Origin: Treponema vincentii
GTDB taxonomy: Bacteria > Spirochaetota > Spirochaetia > Treponematales > Treponemataceae
NCBI RefSeq assembly: GCF_010365865.1
Contig: NZ_CP048020.1
Span: forward strand, 2,542,001 to 2,606,000
Direction: 5' to 3'
DNA: 64,000 bases
Shown: piece by piece, positions 54,447 through 60,603 of the stretch
Position numbering within the stretch: position 1 is the first letter of the stretch
How the letters are laid out: each line of letters opens with the position of its first letter
The notes under the pieces: model-generated
Told to the model about the DNA's origin: nothing
What the model saw: only the letters and a program-made list of their open reading frames with translations
The model's database searches: none
Translations under genes and position numbers: made by a program

Positions 54447-54476
54447 TTGATAAAATTTTTTATTCTCATGTATAAT
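54447..54476 (+). promoter_or_regulatory. Promoter of the LysM lipoprotein gene
   Basis: TTGATA (54447-54452), an 18-base spacer and consensus TATAAT (54471-54476), 21 bases before the ATG at 54498. Confidence 0.65.
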
Positions 54477-54497
54477 AACGGAAAAGGAGTTATACAT

Positions 54498-55019
54498 ATG
54501 AAAAAAGCATTTTTCTTTTTGCTATTATCAATAGCGATATTTTCTTTGTTTACATCGTGTCCAACATCGCCGCCTTCGCCGAAAGAAGAGCCTCAAAGGA
54601 TAGAGGAGGCGCCTGCGAAAGAACCGGCGCCTATTCCTGCTTCCGAACCGGACCAGCCTAAACCAAAGGAACCTGTTCCGGAGGCAGAACCGAAAACGGT
54701 AAGTGTCAAAAAGTACACCGTTGTTAAAGGCGATATTCTTTCACGAATTGCCTTGAAGCACTTTGGAAGTCTTGATAGAGCCTACTATTTTCCCATTATC
54801 ATGGTGATGAATGAAGGGATAATAAAGCATCCCGATAAGATACGCCCCGGTATGACGCTGAATATTCCGGATTTTCAAGAATTTATGGCTCATCCTGAAT
54901 ATCGACAAAAAGCGAAATCTCAATTTGAGCAGTGTATTAAAATATATAAAAGAGAAAAAAAGTTCACTATGATGAAACGATTGCAAAAACGCATAAAATA
55001 TATGGATAAACCGCAGTAG
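54498..55019 (+). CDS. LysM-domain lipoprotein
   Basis: 173 residues from ATG 54498 with AAGGAG eight bases upstream; the open frame to 54318 is not used. Lipoprotein signal (FFFLLLSIAIFSLFTSCPTS), a Pro/Glu/Lys-rich linker (about 22-70), a LysM domain (KYTVVKGDILSRIALKHFGS ... IRPGMTLNIPDF) and a basic helical tail. LysM binds peptidoglycan, so the protein probably links outer or inner membrane to the cell wall. It is the only plus-strand gene in the attC array, has its own promoter, and is bracketed by two copies of a hairpin repeat. Confidence 0.85.
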   Translation: MKKAFFFLLLSIAIFSLFTSCPTSPPSPKEEPQRIEEAPAKEPAPIPASEPDQPKPKEPVPEAEPKTVSVKKYTVVKGDILSRIALKHFGSLDRAYYFPIIMVMNEGIIKHPDKIRPGMTLNIPDFQEFMAHPEYRQKAKSQFEQCIKIYKREKKFTMMKRLQKRIKYMDKPQ

Positions 55020-55033
55020 CACCCTAAAATCAT

Positions 55034-55080
55034 CATACCCCGACTCAAGAAGCGTCGGGGTATGAAACCCTCGCACGAAT
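55034..55080 (-). repeat. Copy of the interspersed hairpin repeat, possible LysM-gene terminator
   Basis: CATACCCCGAC (55034-55044) pairs perfectly with GTCGGGGTATG (55054-55064), followed by AAACCCTCGCACGAAT. It begins 15 bases after the LysM stop codon, so it may also end that transcript, although no T-run follows. Confidence 0.65.
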
Positions 55081-55126
55081 AAATGTTATAGGTCGGTTCC
55101 ACACCCGCCTGCCTTTAGGCAAGTCA

Positions 55127-55214
55127 ATCTAACGGGCGCGCAGCATTCATTCAACTACCGCTTAACCTGCATTTGCGGTTGTCCTTGTTGTCAGCGTTGA
55201 AGTGGGTGTTATGG
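55127..55214 (-). repeat. attC-like site e
   Basis: Cores ATCTAAC (55127-55133) and GTTATGG (55208-55214). The inner arm CGCTTAACCTGCATT is the same as in sites c and 59547. Next to it lies the shared cassette-start sequence CCTAAAGGCAGGCGGG (minus strand, about 55106-55121), also found beside the site at 59547. Confidence 0.7.
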
Positions 55215-55369
55215 CAAAAATATTTCTTAGACAGAATTAGATTTCTTAAATCCTTTTTTCTTTAAGAAAAATTCTGTTATATTTTTTGAAGCGTATGCTT
55301 CTATATATTGTACTGTTCCTAAACAGCAGAAAACCGCTTCTTCGTCCAAGCCTGAAATTATATCCTTTA

Positions 55370-55837
55370 TTACCAAACTATTATTTCAGTATATTCTGTA
55401 ATAAGCTCGCCATCATCAAAACTATATACAATTTTTCCTATGAAGTTTTTTTCATTTTTTATTTCTTTAACCAACCAATATTTTTTAATTTCATTGAATA
55501 TATATCCATGATTGTTTATTATTTTATTTTTAATGATAAAAACTTCTCCATTCTCTGACTGATAGGAAAAGCTATAAATCAGTATTTTTTTCCATGATAT
55601 ATTCTTATCTATTAAAAAACTGAAAACATCATACAAAATACCAAATGGCCATGTTTGTACGGTATGAGTCAAAAGCACAATATTGTTATGATTTTTAAAA
55701 TCGGTATTTTCTTCATGACAAAAATTATACTGTTGAAAAGCCCAATGTGGATAACTTTTAGAATTTATTGCAAAATTTATTGCATAGCAATTAAATAGAT
55801 ATATACATATAAATAATAGTGAAACTGTTTTTTTCAT
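55370..55837 (-). CDS. Cassette gene, exported hypothetical protein
   Basis: 155 residues with a signal peptide (VSLLFICIYLFNCYAINFA), AAGGA before the ATG. A beta-rich, aromatic-rich mature part; no family recognised. It starts about 35 bases after attC f and ends about 155 bases before attC e; that gap holds nothing recognisable. Confidence 0.65.
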   Translation of the reverse strand: MKKTVSLLFICIYLFNCYAINFAINSKSYPHWAFQQYNFCHEENTDFKNHNNIVLLTHTVQTWPFGILYDVFSFLIDKNISWKKILIYSFSYQSENGEVFIIKNKIINNHGYIFNEIKKYWLVKEIKNEKNFIGKIVYSFDDGELITEYTEIIVW

Positions 55838-55872
55838 TTTTCCTTCTAGAAAAGCAGTCCAGTAGCCTATCG

Positions 55873-55935
55873 CCCTAATAAATGGTTGTACCGCACGCGG
55901 CTTTTCCGCATGTCGGCTACTAACCTTTGTTATGT
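55873..55935 (-). repeat. attC-like site f
   Basis: Minus strand ACATAACAAAGGTTAGTAGC to ACAACCATTTATTAGGGCGA. Inner hairpin CATGCGG-AAAAG-CCGCGTG. Cores GTTATGT (55929-55935) and CCCTAAT (55873-55879). The sequence after the core (GCGATAGGCTACTGGACTGC) aligns with that at 58602 (GCGACAAGCCAGTGGCGTGC). Confidence 0.65.
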
Positions 55936-55938
55936 GTA

Positions 55939-56268
55939 TTACTTTAATTCAAATCCTTTTTCTTTATAATTATCAATATTCTCTTTACTGCCGTTTCCAG
56001 TAACTGTCCATTGTGATATATAATCTGGATTTTTAATTACTTTGCCACTTTGTCTTTCTCTATAGTCACCGGGCTTTGCTTCTATAATAGCTCTATCATC
56101 ATTTGGAATTGTAAATAATTCTTTGTAATTTTCTCTTTTTATTTTAATTTCTTTGTCAGTAATAGATTCTATGATTCCACTTGTCTGATATTGTTCCAAC
56201 AATTCATTATTGCTATTGTAATACCTAATTCCAATTAAAATCAGTTTTCCAATTTTATTTTTATTCAT
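55939..56268 (-). CDS. Cassette gene, small hypothetical protein
   Basis: 109 residues, no export signal, mixed alpha/beta, basic (IKIKRENYKELFTIPNDDRA, IIEAKPGDYRERQSGKVIKN). It has a run of RxxxYK-type motifs but no recognised domain. The stop is a few bases before attC f, a typical cassette layout. The preceding 120 bases contain a hairpin with loop AGCTTGACC (about 56287-56309). Confidence 0.6.
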   Translation of the reverse strand: MNKNKIGKLILIGIRYYNSNNELLEQYQTSGIIESITDKEIKIKRENYKELFTIPNDDRAIIEAKPGDYRERQSGKVIKNPDYISQWTVTGNGSKENIDNYKEKGFELK

Positions 56269-56388
56269 TTCATATCCTTTAATTAAAATCGAGCTTGACC
56301 CGATTTTTAATATTTTTACAGGAATAAGTTTTTTATTTACAAAAATAAATATAACCGCTTCCTCGACCTACCCCTAAACTTCAATTAA

Positions 56389-56808
56389 TTATTTTATTCC
56401 AATTTTATAGACTTCCATATTTGGAAAGTCTTTTACATCATAATACGGTGCTTCATTCTCCCATAATTGATGAAATCTTAATATAATATGATCGTTAAAA
56501 TCACAGTCCAAATAGACATAGAAACTTTTATTTGGAAAACTTGTTTTTAAATTTTCAATGAGATTTTTCGTAATTAATTTTGCAGAAGTTATGGCTGTAT
56601 GTTGAACACGTTTTTTAACTTTACCACAAATATGAATATGATTTTCATATGCCTCTAATTGTGTTTTATCAGATACTTTATCTAATGAATCTATCTTTGA
56701 ATCTTGAGTTTTTAAAAATATATATTCATTATTTTCAGAATCTATTGCCGTATAAAATTTCGGGAAGAGAATATCTTGTAATTCGATAATAGCCTTAAAA
56801 CCATTCAT
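56389..56808 (-). CDS. Cassette gene, small hypothetical protein
   Basis: 139 residues, cytoplasmic, alpha/beta; KSFYVYLDCDFNDHIILRFH and LWENEAPYYD near the C-terminus recall small immunity-type proteins, but no family is claimed. Start is ATG 56808, six bases after the stop of the next upstream gene, close to the right half of attC h. No full attC separates it from 55939-56268; only a degenerate AAGTTTAGGG ... GCGGTTATA junction (56350-56383) is seen. Confidence 0.6.
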   Translation of the reverse strand: MNGFKAIIELQDILFPKFYTAIDSENNEYIFLKTQDSKIDSLDKVSDKTQLEAYENHIHICGKVKKRVQHTAITSAKLITKNLIENLKTSFPNKSFYVYLDCDFNDHIILRFHQLWENEAPYYDVKDFPNMEVYKIGIK

Positions 56809-56814
56809 ATCTTT

Positions 56815-57354
56815 TCATAAAACCTCGCATCCTAGTGTAGTGTCGCCATAACATTGTTTTAAAGCGCAACCGGATCTATTAATCCTAATATTTTCATAAT
56901 TAAGAGTTGCCATTGGATAATACAAACCTTTTCTAATTTTATTTCCAAATAAAATCAAAGACACATATTTTTTTCCATTATCTTCGTAAAATTCTTCGTA
57001 CCCATACTCTTGAGGTTTATATTTTTTATTTAATCTTGAAATATGACCGTTTTCTTTTACAGTGTTCCAAGATAAAATCTTAGCTTTTTCAAAAATAATA
57101 TCAAAATAAATCGACTTCTTTTCTTCTGAATAAGTATTAACTTTTATTACAACGTTTCCATTAATTTGTTTCAGATGGATTTTTGCATCATGCAAATATT
57201 TATATATTTTTATGAAATCAGATTTTTCAAAATCTTTTACTATACTCTTATTATATTCAAGAAATGCTTTGCGATATTCATCATCATTGTAATCGGCTAA
57301 ATAAATATATTTTAAAATTTTTGATTTTTTTATATTTCCATAAGTTAATAACAT
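56815..57354 (-). CDS. Cassette gene, hypothetical protein
   Basis: 179 residues from ATG 57354 (GGAAAGGA upstream). Alpha/beta, Lys/Tyr-rich, no signal. The last 17 or so residues (SGCALKQCYGDTTLGCEVL) are translated attC h, so the gene has been joined to the attC right half and lost its own end. No family recognised. Confidence 0.6.
   Translation of the reverse strand: MLLTYGNIKKSKILKYIYLADYNDDEYRKAFLEYNKSIVKDFEKSDFIKIYKYLHDAKIHLKQINGNVVIKVNTYSEEKKSIYFDIIFEKAKILSWNTVKENGHISRLNKKYKPQEYGYEEFYEDNGKKYVSLILFGNKIRKGLYYPMATLNYENIRINRSGCALKQCYGDTTLGCEVL
56846..56872 (-). repeat. attC-like half-site h
   Basis: Minus strand CGCTTTAAAACAATGTTATG then GCGACAC, matching the right half of site d base for base over most of its length. 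The left half is absent, fused into the coding sequence upstream. Confidence 0.55.
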
Positions 57355-57390
57355 TTTTAATCCTTTCCCAACGCTTGACGTTGGATACAT

Positions 57391-57452
57391 AACTAACGCT
57401 TAACCTGCAACAAGGCTTGTCCGGTTTGTCGGCTTTGAAAACAGTATTAGGT
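57391..57452 (-). repeat. attC-like site i
   Basis: Minus strand ACCTAATACTGTTTTCAAAG to TGCAGGTTAAGCGTTAGTT. Arms share the GTTTTCAAAGCCGACAAA of site d and the GCAGGTTAAGCG of sites c, e and 59547, so it looks like a hybrid of the two attC types. A short hairpin CCAACG-TCAAG-CGTTGG follows (57366-57382). Confidence 0.7.
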
Positions 57453-57495
57453 GTTATTACTATTTAAATTCTATTTAATTTATATTAAACTTAAA

Positions 57496-57672
57496 CTATA
57501 ACAAGCATCTAGCCCTAACAAATTTTTTCTTATCAGTTTCTGATAATTCAGAAACTTTCATATTATTTGCTTTTGCATAAGAAAATAATGCTTTCAAATC
57601 TATACTATTTTCCATTTGAGACAACAATATAGGTTGCGGGGTATCTTTTAAAGTTTCTTTATAATTTTTCAT
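57496..57672 (-). CDS. Small hypothetical protein coupled to the GNAT fragment
   Basis: 58 residues from MKNYKETLKD; an ATG 12 bases earlier (57684) is an alternative. The reading frame begins inside the last codons of the acetyltransferase-like gene, so translation is coupled. No domain recognised; soluble, with helical C-terminal half. Confidence 0.5.
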   Translation of the reverse strand: MKNYKETLKDTPQPILLSQMENSIDLKALFSYAKANNMKVSELSETDKKKFVRARCLL

Positions 57673-57925
57673 CAGTCCAGTCATAGGTATAAACCTCCAT
57701 TATATTTTTTGCATTTTCTTCATCTATTGCAAATTGAAATGGATGAAGAATACCGATAAATTCAGCATTAAATTTTTCGACATAATGATCAAGTAAAATT
57801 TTATTCGCTGTAAATCCATACATCATTCCATCAAAACCAAAGTCGATTGATTTTTTTGCAGCGATTGCAAACAAATGTCCGCCAACACCTTGATATCTGA
57901 TTTCTTCTATGTATACTTTTTCCAA
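57659..57925 (-). CDS. GNAT-type acetyltransferase, N-terminus missing
   Basis: 88 residues open from a TTG at 57925, with a TAG 24 bases further upstream. IRYQGVGGHLFAIAAKKSID and YGFTANKILLDHYVEKFNAE have the acetyl-CoA-loop and C-terminal pattern of small GNAT proteins, but the first two strands and helices are absent. Probably a truncated gene left by cassette rearrangement. The partner small gene downstream remains intact. Confidence 0.5.
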   Translation of the reverse strand: MEKVYIEEIRYQGVGGHLFAIAAKKSIDFGFDGMMYGFTANKILLDHYVEKFNAEFIGILHPFQFAIDEENAKNIMEVYTYDWTDEKL

Positions 57926-57979
57926 GCGTCGTAAAGCCGCGTACTACCGCTACCTTGTTCTGCCCTAAAGTTCAATTTC

Positions 57980-58050
57980 ATTTTAGTAAGCAAGCTTGAG
58001 TTGCTTACTAAAACATACTTTTTTTCATCGAGCTTGACTGGATGAAATTA
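57980..58050. repeat. Hairpins upstream of the GNAT fragment
   Basis: TTAGTAAGCAA-GCTTGAG-TTGCTTACTAA is a perfect 10-bp stem, followed by CATCG-AGCTTGACT-GGATG. The GTCAAGCTCGAT sequence (minus strand) of the second recurs in a hairpin at 56287-56309. No T-run suitable for termination follows the larger stem. Confidence 0.5.
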
Positions 58051-58059
58051 TATTCCTTT

Positions 58060-58563
58060 TTAAAATTTTATAATATTGAAACTGAATAAATAAATTATAA
58101 AAGCACAACCAATGTTTGTAATTGCATTTACTAGTAAGGAAGTTAGTAAAGTTTTCCCCCATTTTATTCCAAGTTTTCTGAATAAAAATATATTAATTGG
58201 AATTTCTATTATTAAAGTAATAATAAAAATTATTAAAAAATATATTATAAAATATGGACTCATAAATTCAATTTCATGTGAACTTACCCAAGGAAACCAA
58301 AAGGCACCAAGCCAGCCACCATTTAAACTTAATGATAATACAAATCCTAGAACTCCACTTACGAGATTTGAGATTGCTAATCTCCAAAAAAGTTCACCAA
58401 ATTTATACTGTCGCTTTAGTAAAAATTAAAAAAGTGAAACTTCTAGTAATAATATTGCTGTAATTATTGCCCAACCTTGTGGCATTAAAATTAGAATTGC
58501 CATTGAAACATTTAACGTTGTTGTAGAAATTTTCGAGATAAACTTATTTAATTCATTTTTCAT
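58060..58563 (-). pseudogene. Membrane protein gene with an in-frame TAA
   Basis: A continuous 168-codon frame from ATG 58563 (GGAAGGG upstream): MKNELNKFISKISTTTLNVS, a first helix, then TAA at 58426-58428, then FLLKRQYKFGELFWRLAISN, two or three further helices and FLFRKLGIKWGKTLLTSLLV to the stop at 58060. The full product would be a four-helix DUF2798-like or small integral protein; family not certain. A single nonsense change in otherwise intact membrane-protein sequence. Confidence 0.7.
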
Positions 58564-58599
58564 ACTTTCCCTTCCTAACCAAGCACGCCACTGGCTTGT

Positions 58600-58656
58600 C
58601 GCCATAACACCTTTTCGACCTTTCCTTATAATACCATAAAAATGACTCGTCTGCAA
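58600..58656 (-). promoter_or_regulatory. Cassette promoter with core site (inner copy)
   Basis: Minus strand TTGCAG (58656-58651), 17-base spacer, TATTAT (58633-58628), then GGTGTTATGGCGACA (core at 58602-58610), leading into the interrupted membrane-protein gene. The arrangement copies that at 60258-60320. Confidence 0.6.
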
Positions 58657-58716
58657 TCTAAACTGCTACAAGATAAGAAACTCCCATATTATCCCTGTTC
58701 CCGATCCTCTCGATTT

Positions 58717-59460
58717 CTATGCTTTTTTTAATTTAAAATACTCTCTATCATACATAAACAATAATATGAGTAACAATGCAGATGCGCCTAATATAGTTAA
58801 ATATAATTGTATTGATTCTCTTTTAAATAAAAGAATCATATTTGATAAATTAAAAAAAGTATGATAAAAAATTGCATTTAAAATATTGTTTTTTGATTTC
58901 TTATAAAAATATGTGATAAAAATACTAAGCATAATAACCGTAGGGATAAATAATAGGTATCCTACGAATCCGACGTTCATTATTTTGAAGAAATGCCATG
59001 CCCCCCAAAGTATTCCAACAAATAGTGAACTGGTAAACGAAGTATATTTATTTTCAAAAATCTGTAATAAAGTTCCTCTCCAACCAATTTCCTCACTAAT
59101 AGATCCGACAATAGTAGCTATAATACCAATTAGTAATAAATACCCCGTGTATTCTGATTTAACATACGGTATTCCCATTAAATCAAGTATAAATGAAGAT
59201 AGTAAAATCAGTGTTATTGGAAATATAATAGCTATTACTGAGTATCTATTTAATTTATAAGCATAAAATTTTCTTTCATTATATTTTTTTCTAAAAATTA
59301 AAGTTGTTATCAATGGAGATAATTGTACTGCAACCATTGTAACAGAGCCTAATAGTAATTCATTACCTCTGATATTTTGTGTAGCACCTCCGAATATCAT
59401 AGCAAGAATAAAGGTTATTAGTAAGTTCATCAAATTAAAAAATACTACTTTTTTATTCAT
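58717..59460 (-). CDS. CPBP-family intramembrane metalloprotease
   Basis: 247 residues with about seven hydrophobic segments. The three CPBP/Abi motifs are present: SISEEIGWRGTLL (EExxxR), GILWGAWHFF, and IFYHTFFNL. Bacterial members include bacteriocin-immunity and abortive-infection-linked proteins; substrate unknown. The last codons (YFKLKKA) lie in a segment duplicated at about 60517-60575, so the C-terminus may have been rebuilt by recombination. The start is about 80 bases after the full attC site. Confidence 0.85.
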   Translation of the reverse strand: MNKKVVFFNLMNLLITFILAMIFGGATQNIRGNELLLGSVTMVAVQLSPLITTLIFRKKYNERKFYAYKLNRYSVIAIIFPITLILLSSFILDLMGIPYVKSEYTGYLLLIGIIATIVGSISEEIGWRGTLLQIFENKYTSFTSSLFVGILWGAWHFFKIMNVGFVGYLLFIPTVIMLSIFITYFYKKSKNNILNAIFYHTFFNLSNMILLFKRESIQLYLTILGASALLLILLFMYDREYFKLKKA

Positions 59461-59546
59461 TTTACTTCCTCTAAACTTATTTCTTCGTTATCGTTAAAAT
59501 AAATGTTATAGATTGGTTCTGTTCCCGCCTGCCTTTAGGTAGGTCA

Positions 59547-59609
59547 ACCTAACTGCTGCTTAACCTGCATTGCCGTAAAGGCAATGGCAGGTTGAAGCGG
59601 GTGTTAGGT
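59547..59609 (-). repeat. attC site, best preserved copy
   Basis: Outer cores ACCTAAC (59547-59553) and GTTAGGT (59603-59609) match RYYYAAC and GTTRRRY exactly. Inner arms CTTAACCTGC and GCAGGTTGAAG pair with small asymmetries, and the centre ATTGCC-GTAA-GGCAAT forms the hairpin loop region. Total 63 bases, a normal attC length. It follows the 196-residue gene by about 40 bases. Confidence 0.85.
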
Positions 59610-59647
59610 TTGTTCTCGTTTCCAAACAGCTTAATTATAATTAGAAC

Positions 59648-60238
59648 TTACTCAATAGATTGAATATTAGCATACACAGACTGCATATTTTTTATAATCT
59701 TATCTACTTTACTATTATTCATTCCCAGTTTTATACTCTTTTCAATATTATTTATGCATTCTTCTTTTTTACCATTAGCCATGTTAATAATAGAACGGTT
59801 TAAATATGGAAGCGGATATTTATTATCAATATTTAAAGCCTCTTTAATATATTTTTCTGCTTCTTCATATTGTTTTTTATTTATATAAATACAACTAATA
59901 TTGTGTTTAACCATGGCTAAAATATCTATCGTATAAACAGACCATGTCATCCAGAGAATCGTTTTTTTCCATGGTTTTTCCTCAATACAACGCTCAAATT
60001 GTAAAAAGTGATATAATGCTTTATCTAAATCATTTTTATTCATATACTTTCTACCGGTGTAGAAATCTTGATAAAAGTATTGACTTATTCTTCCAGGTAT
60101 AAGCAAAAGTAAACCAATAAAAAGCGAAGTAACAAGGCGATAATCCTTGTTAGTATTTGATATACTCCAATAAACAATGGTAGCAAGTGATATAAGTATT
60201 ACACCGTAAAGTATTTTTAAACAGAGCGTCCTATTCAT
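59648..60238 (-). CDS. Cassette gene, membrane-anchored TPR protein
   Basis: 196 residues: two N-terminal membrane helices (about 8-26 and 36-52) and a cytoplasmic helical domain with TPR-like repeats (KNDLDKALYHFLQFERCIEE, KQYEEAEKYIKEALNIDNKY, PYLNRSIINMANGKKEECIN). First gene of the array counted from the promoter at 60292-60320, with GGAGG before the ATG. Function unknown. Confidence 0.75.
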   Translation of the reverse strand: MNRTLCLKILYGVILISLATIVYWSISNTNKDYRLVTSLFIGLLLLIPGRISQYFYQDFYTGRKYMNKNDLDKALYHFLQFERCIEEKPWKKTILWMTWSVYTIDILAMVKHNISCIYINKKQYEEAEKYIKEALNIDNKYPLPYLNRSIINMANGKKEECINNIEKSIKLGMNNSKVDKIIKNMQSVYANIQSIE

Positions 60239-60257
60239 TTTTTATCCTCCGCGCCGT

Positions 60258-60320
60258 AGGCGCCAACCTAACACCTTTTAGCCCCTTCCTCATAATATCA
60301 TGGAAATTTCACGCTTTCAA
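60258..60320 (-). promoter_or_regulatory. Cassette promoter and core site at the array start
   Basis: Minus strand TTGAAA (60320-60315), 17-base spacer, TATTAT (60297-60292), then AAAAGGTGTTAGGTTGGCG with a GTTAGGT core at about 60268-60274, then the first cassette gene. It resembles the promoter-plus-attachment-site organisation of integrons, but the integrase is absent. Confidence 0.6.
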
Positions 60321-60603
60321 TCTAAACTGACACCCATCGCAGCAGCTACACCTTTCTACTATGAATACTCACTGGAATGCAGCAACAACAGGCAGATTAG
60401 GTCTATCCTCACTAAACAAGCTAAAGCAAAATCACATCCTATCTATAGGAACTAGGAAAAATTTTATCCATTTTTTCTGTCGTCTACATTTTTATATACT
60501 TCCATACGATCTCGTTTCCCGATTCCCAAAATTTCTATGATTTCTTTTAATTTAAAATGATCTCTATCAGTTCACTGCGTTCCAAAAAGCTCTCTAAAGC
60601 TGT
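60321..60603. other. Gap at the array boundary with diverged duplication
   Basis: No intact gene. The part at about 60517-60575 is a diverged copy of 58699-58760 (shared TTCCCGATyC and TTTAATTTAAAAT). On the minus strand it reads DRDHFKLKEIIEILGIGKRD and MEVYKN, which may be the tail of a RelE-like toxin gene; this is a weak call. Confidence 0.4.

Noticed and set aside
51060-60320. CRISPR array
   Set aside because: The repeats are imperfect palindromes of about 60 bases separated by whole genes, not short identical repeats with equal spacers; no cas genes are present.
51060-60600. Prophage or integrative element
   Set aside because: No integrase, terminase, capsid, or relaxase gene is present; gene spacing and attC-like junctions fit cassettes better.
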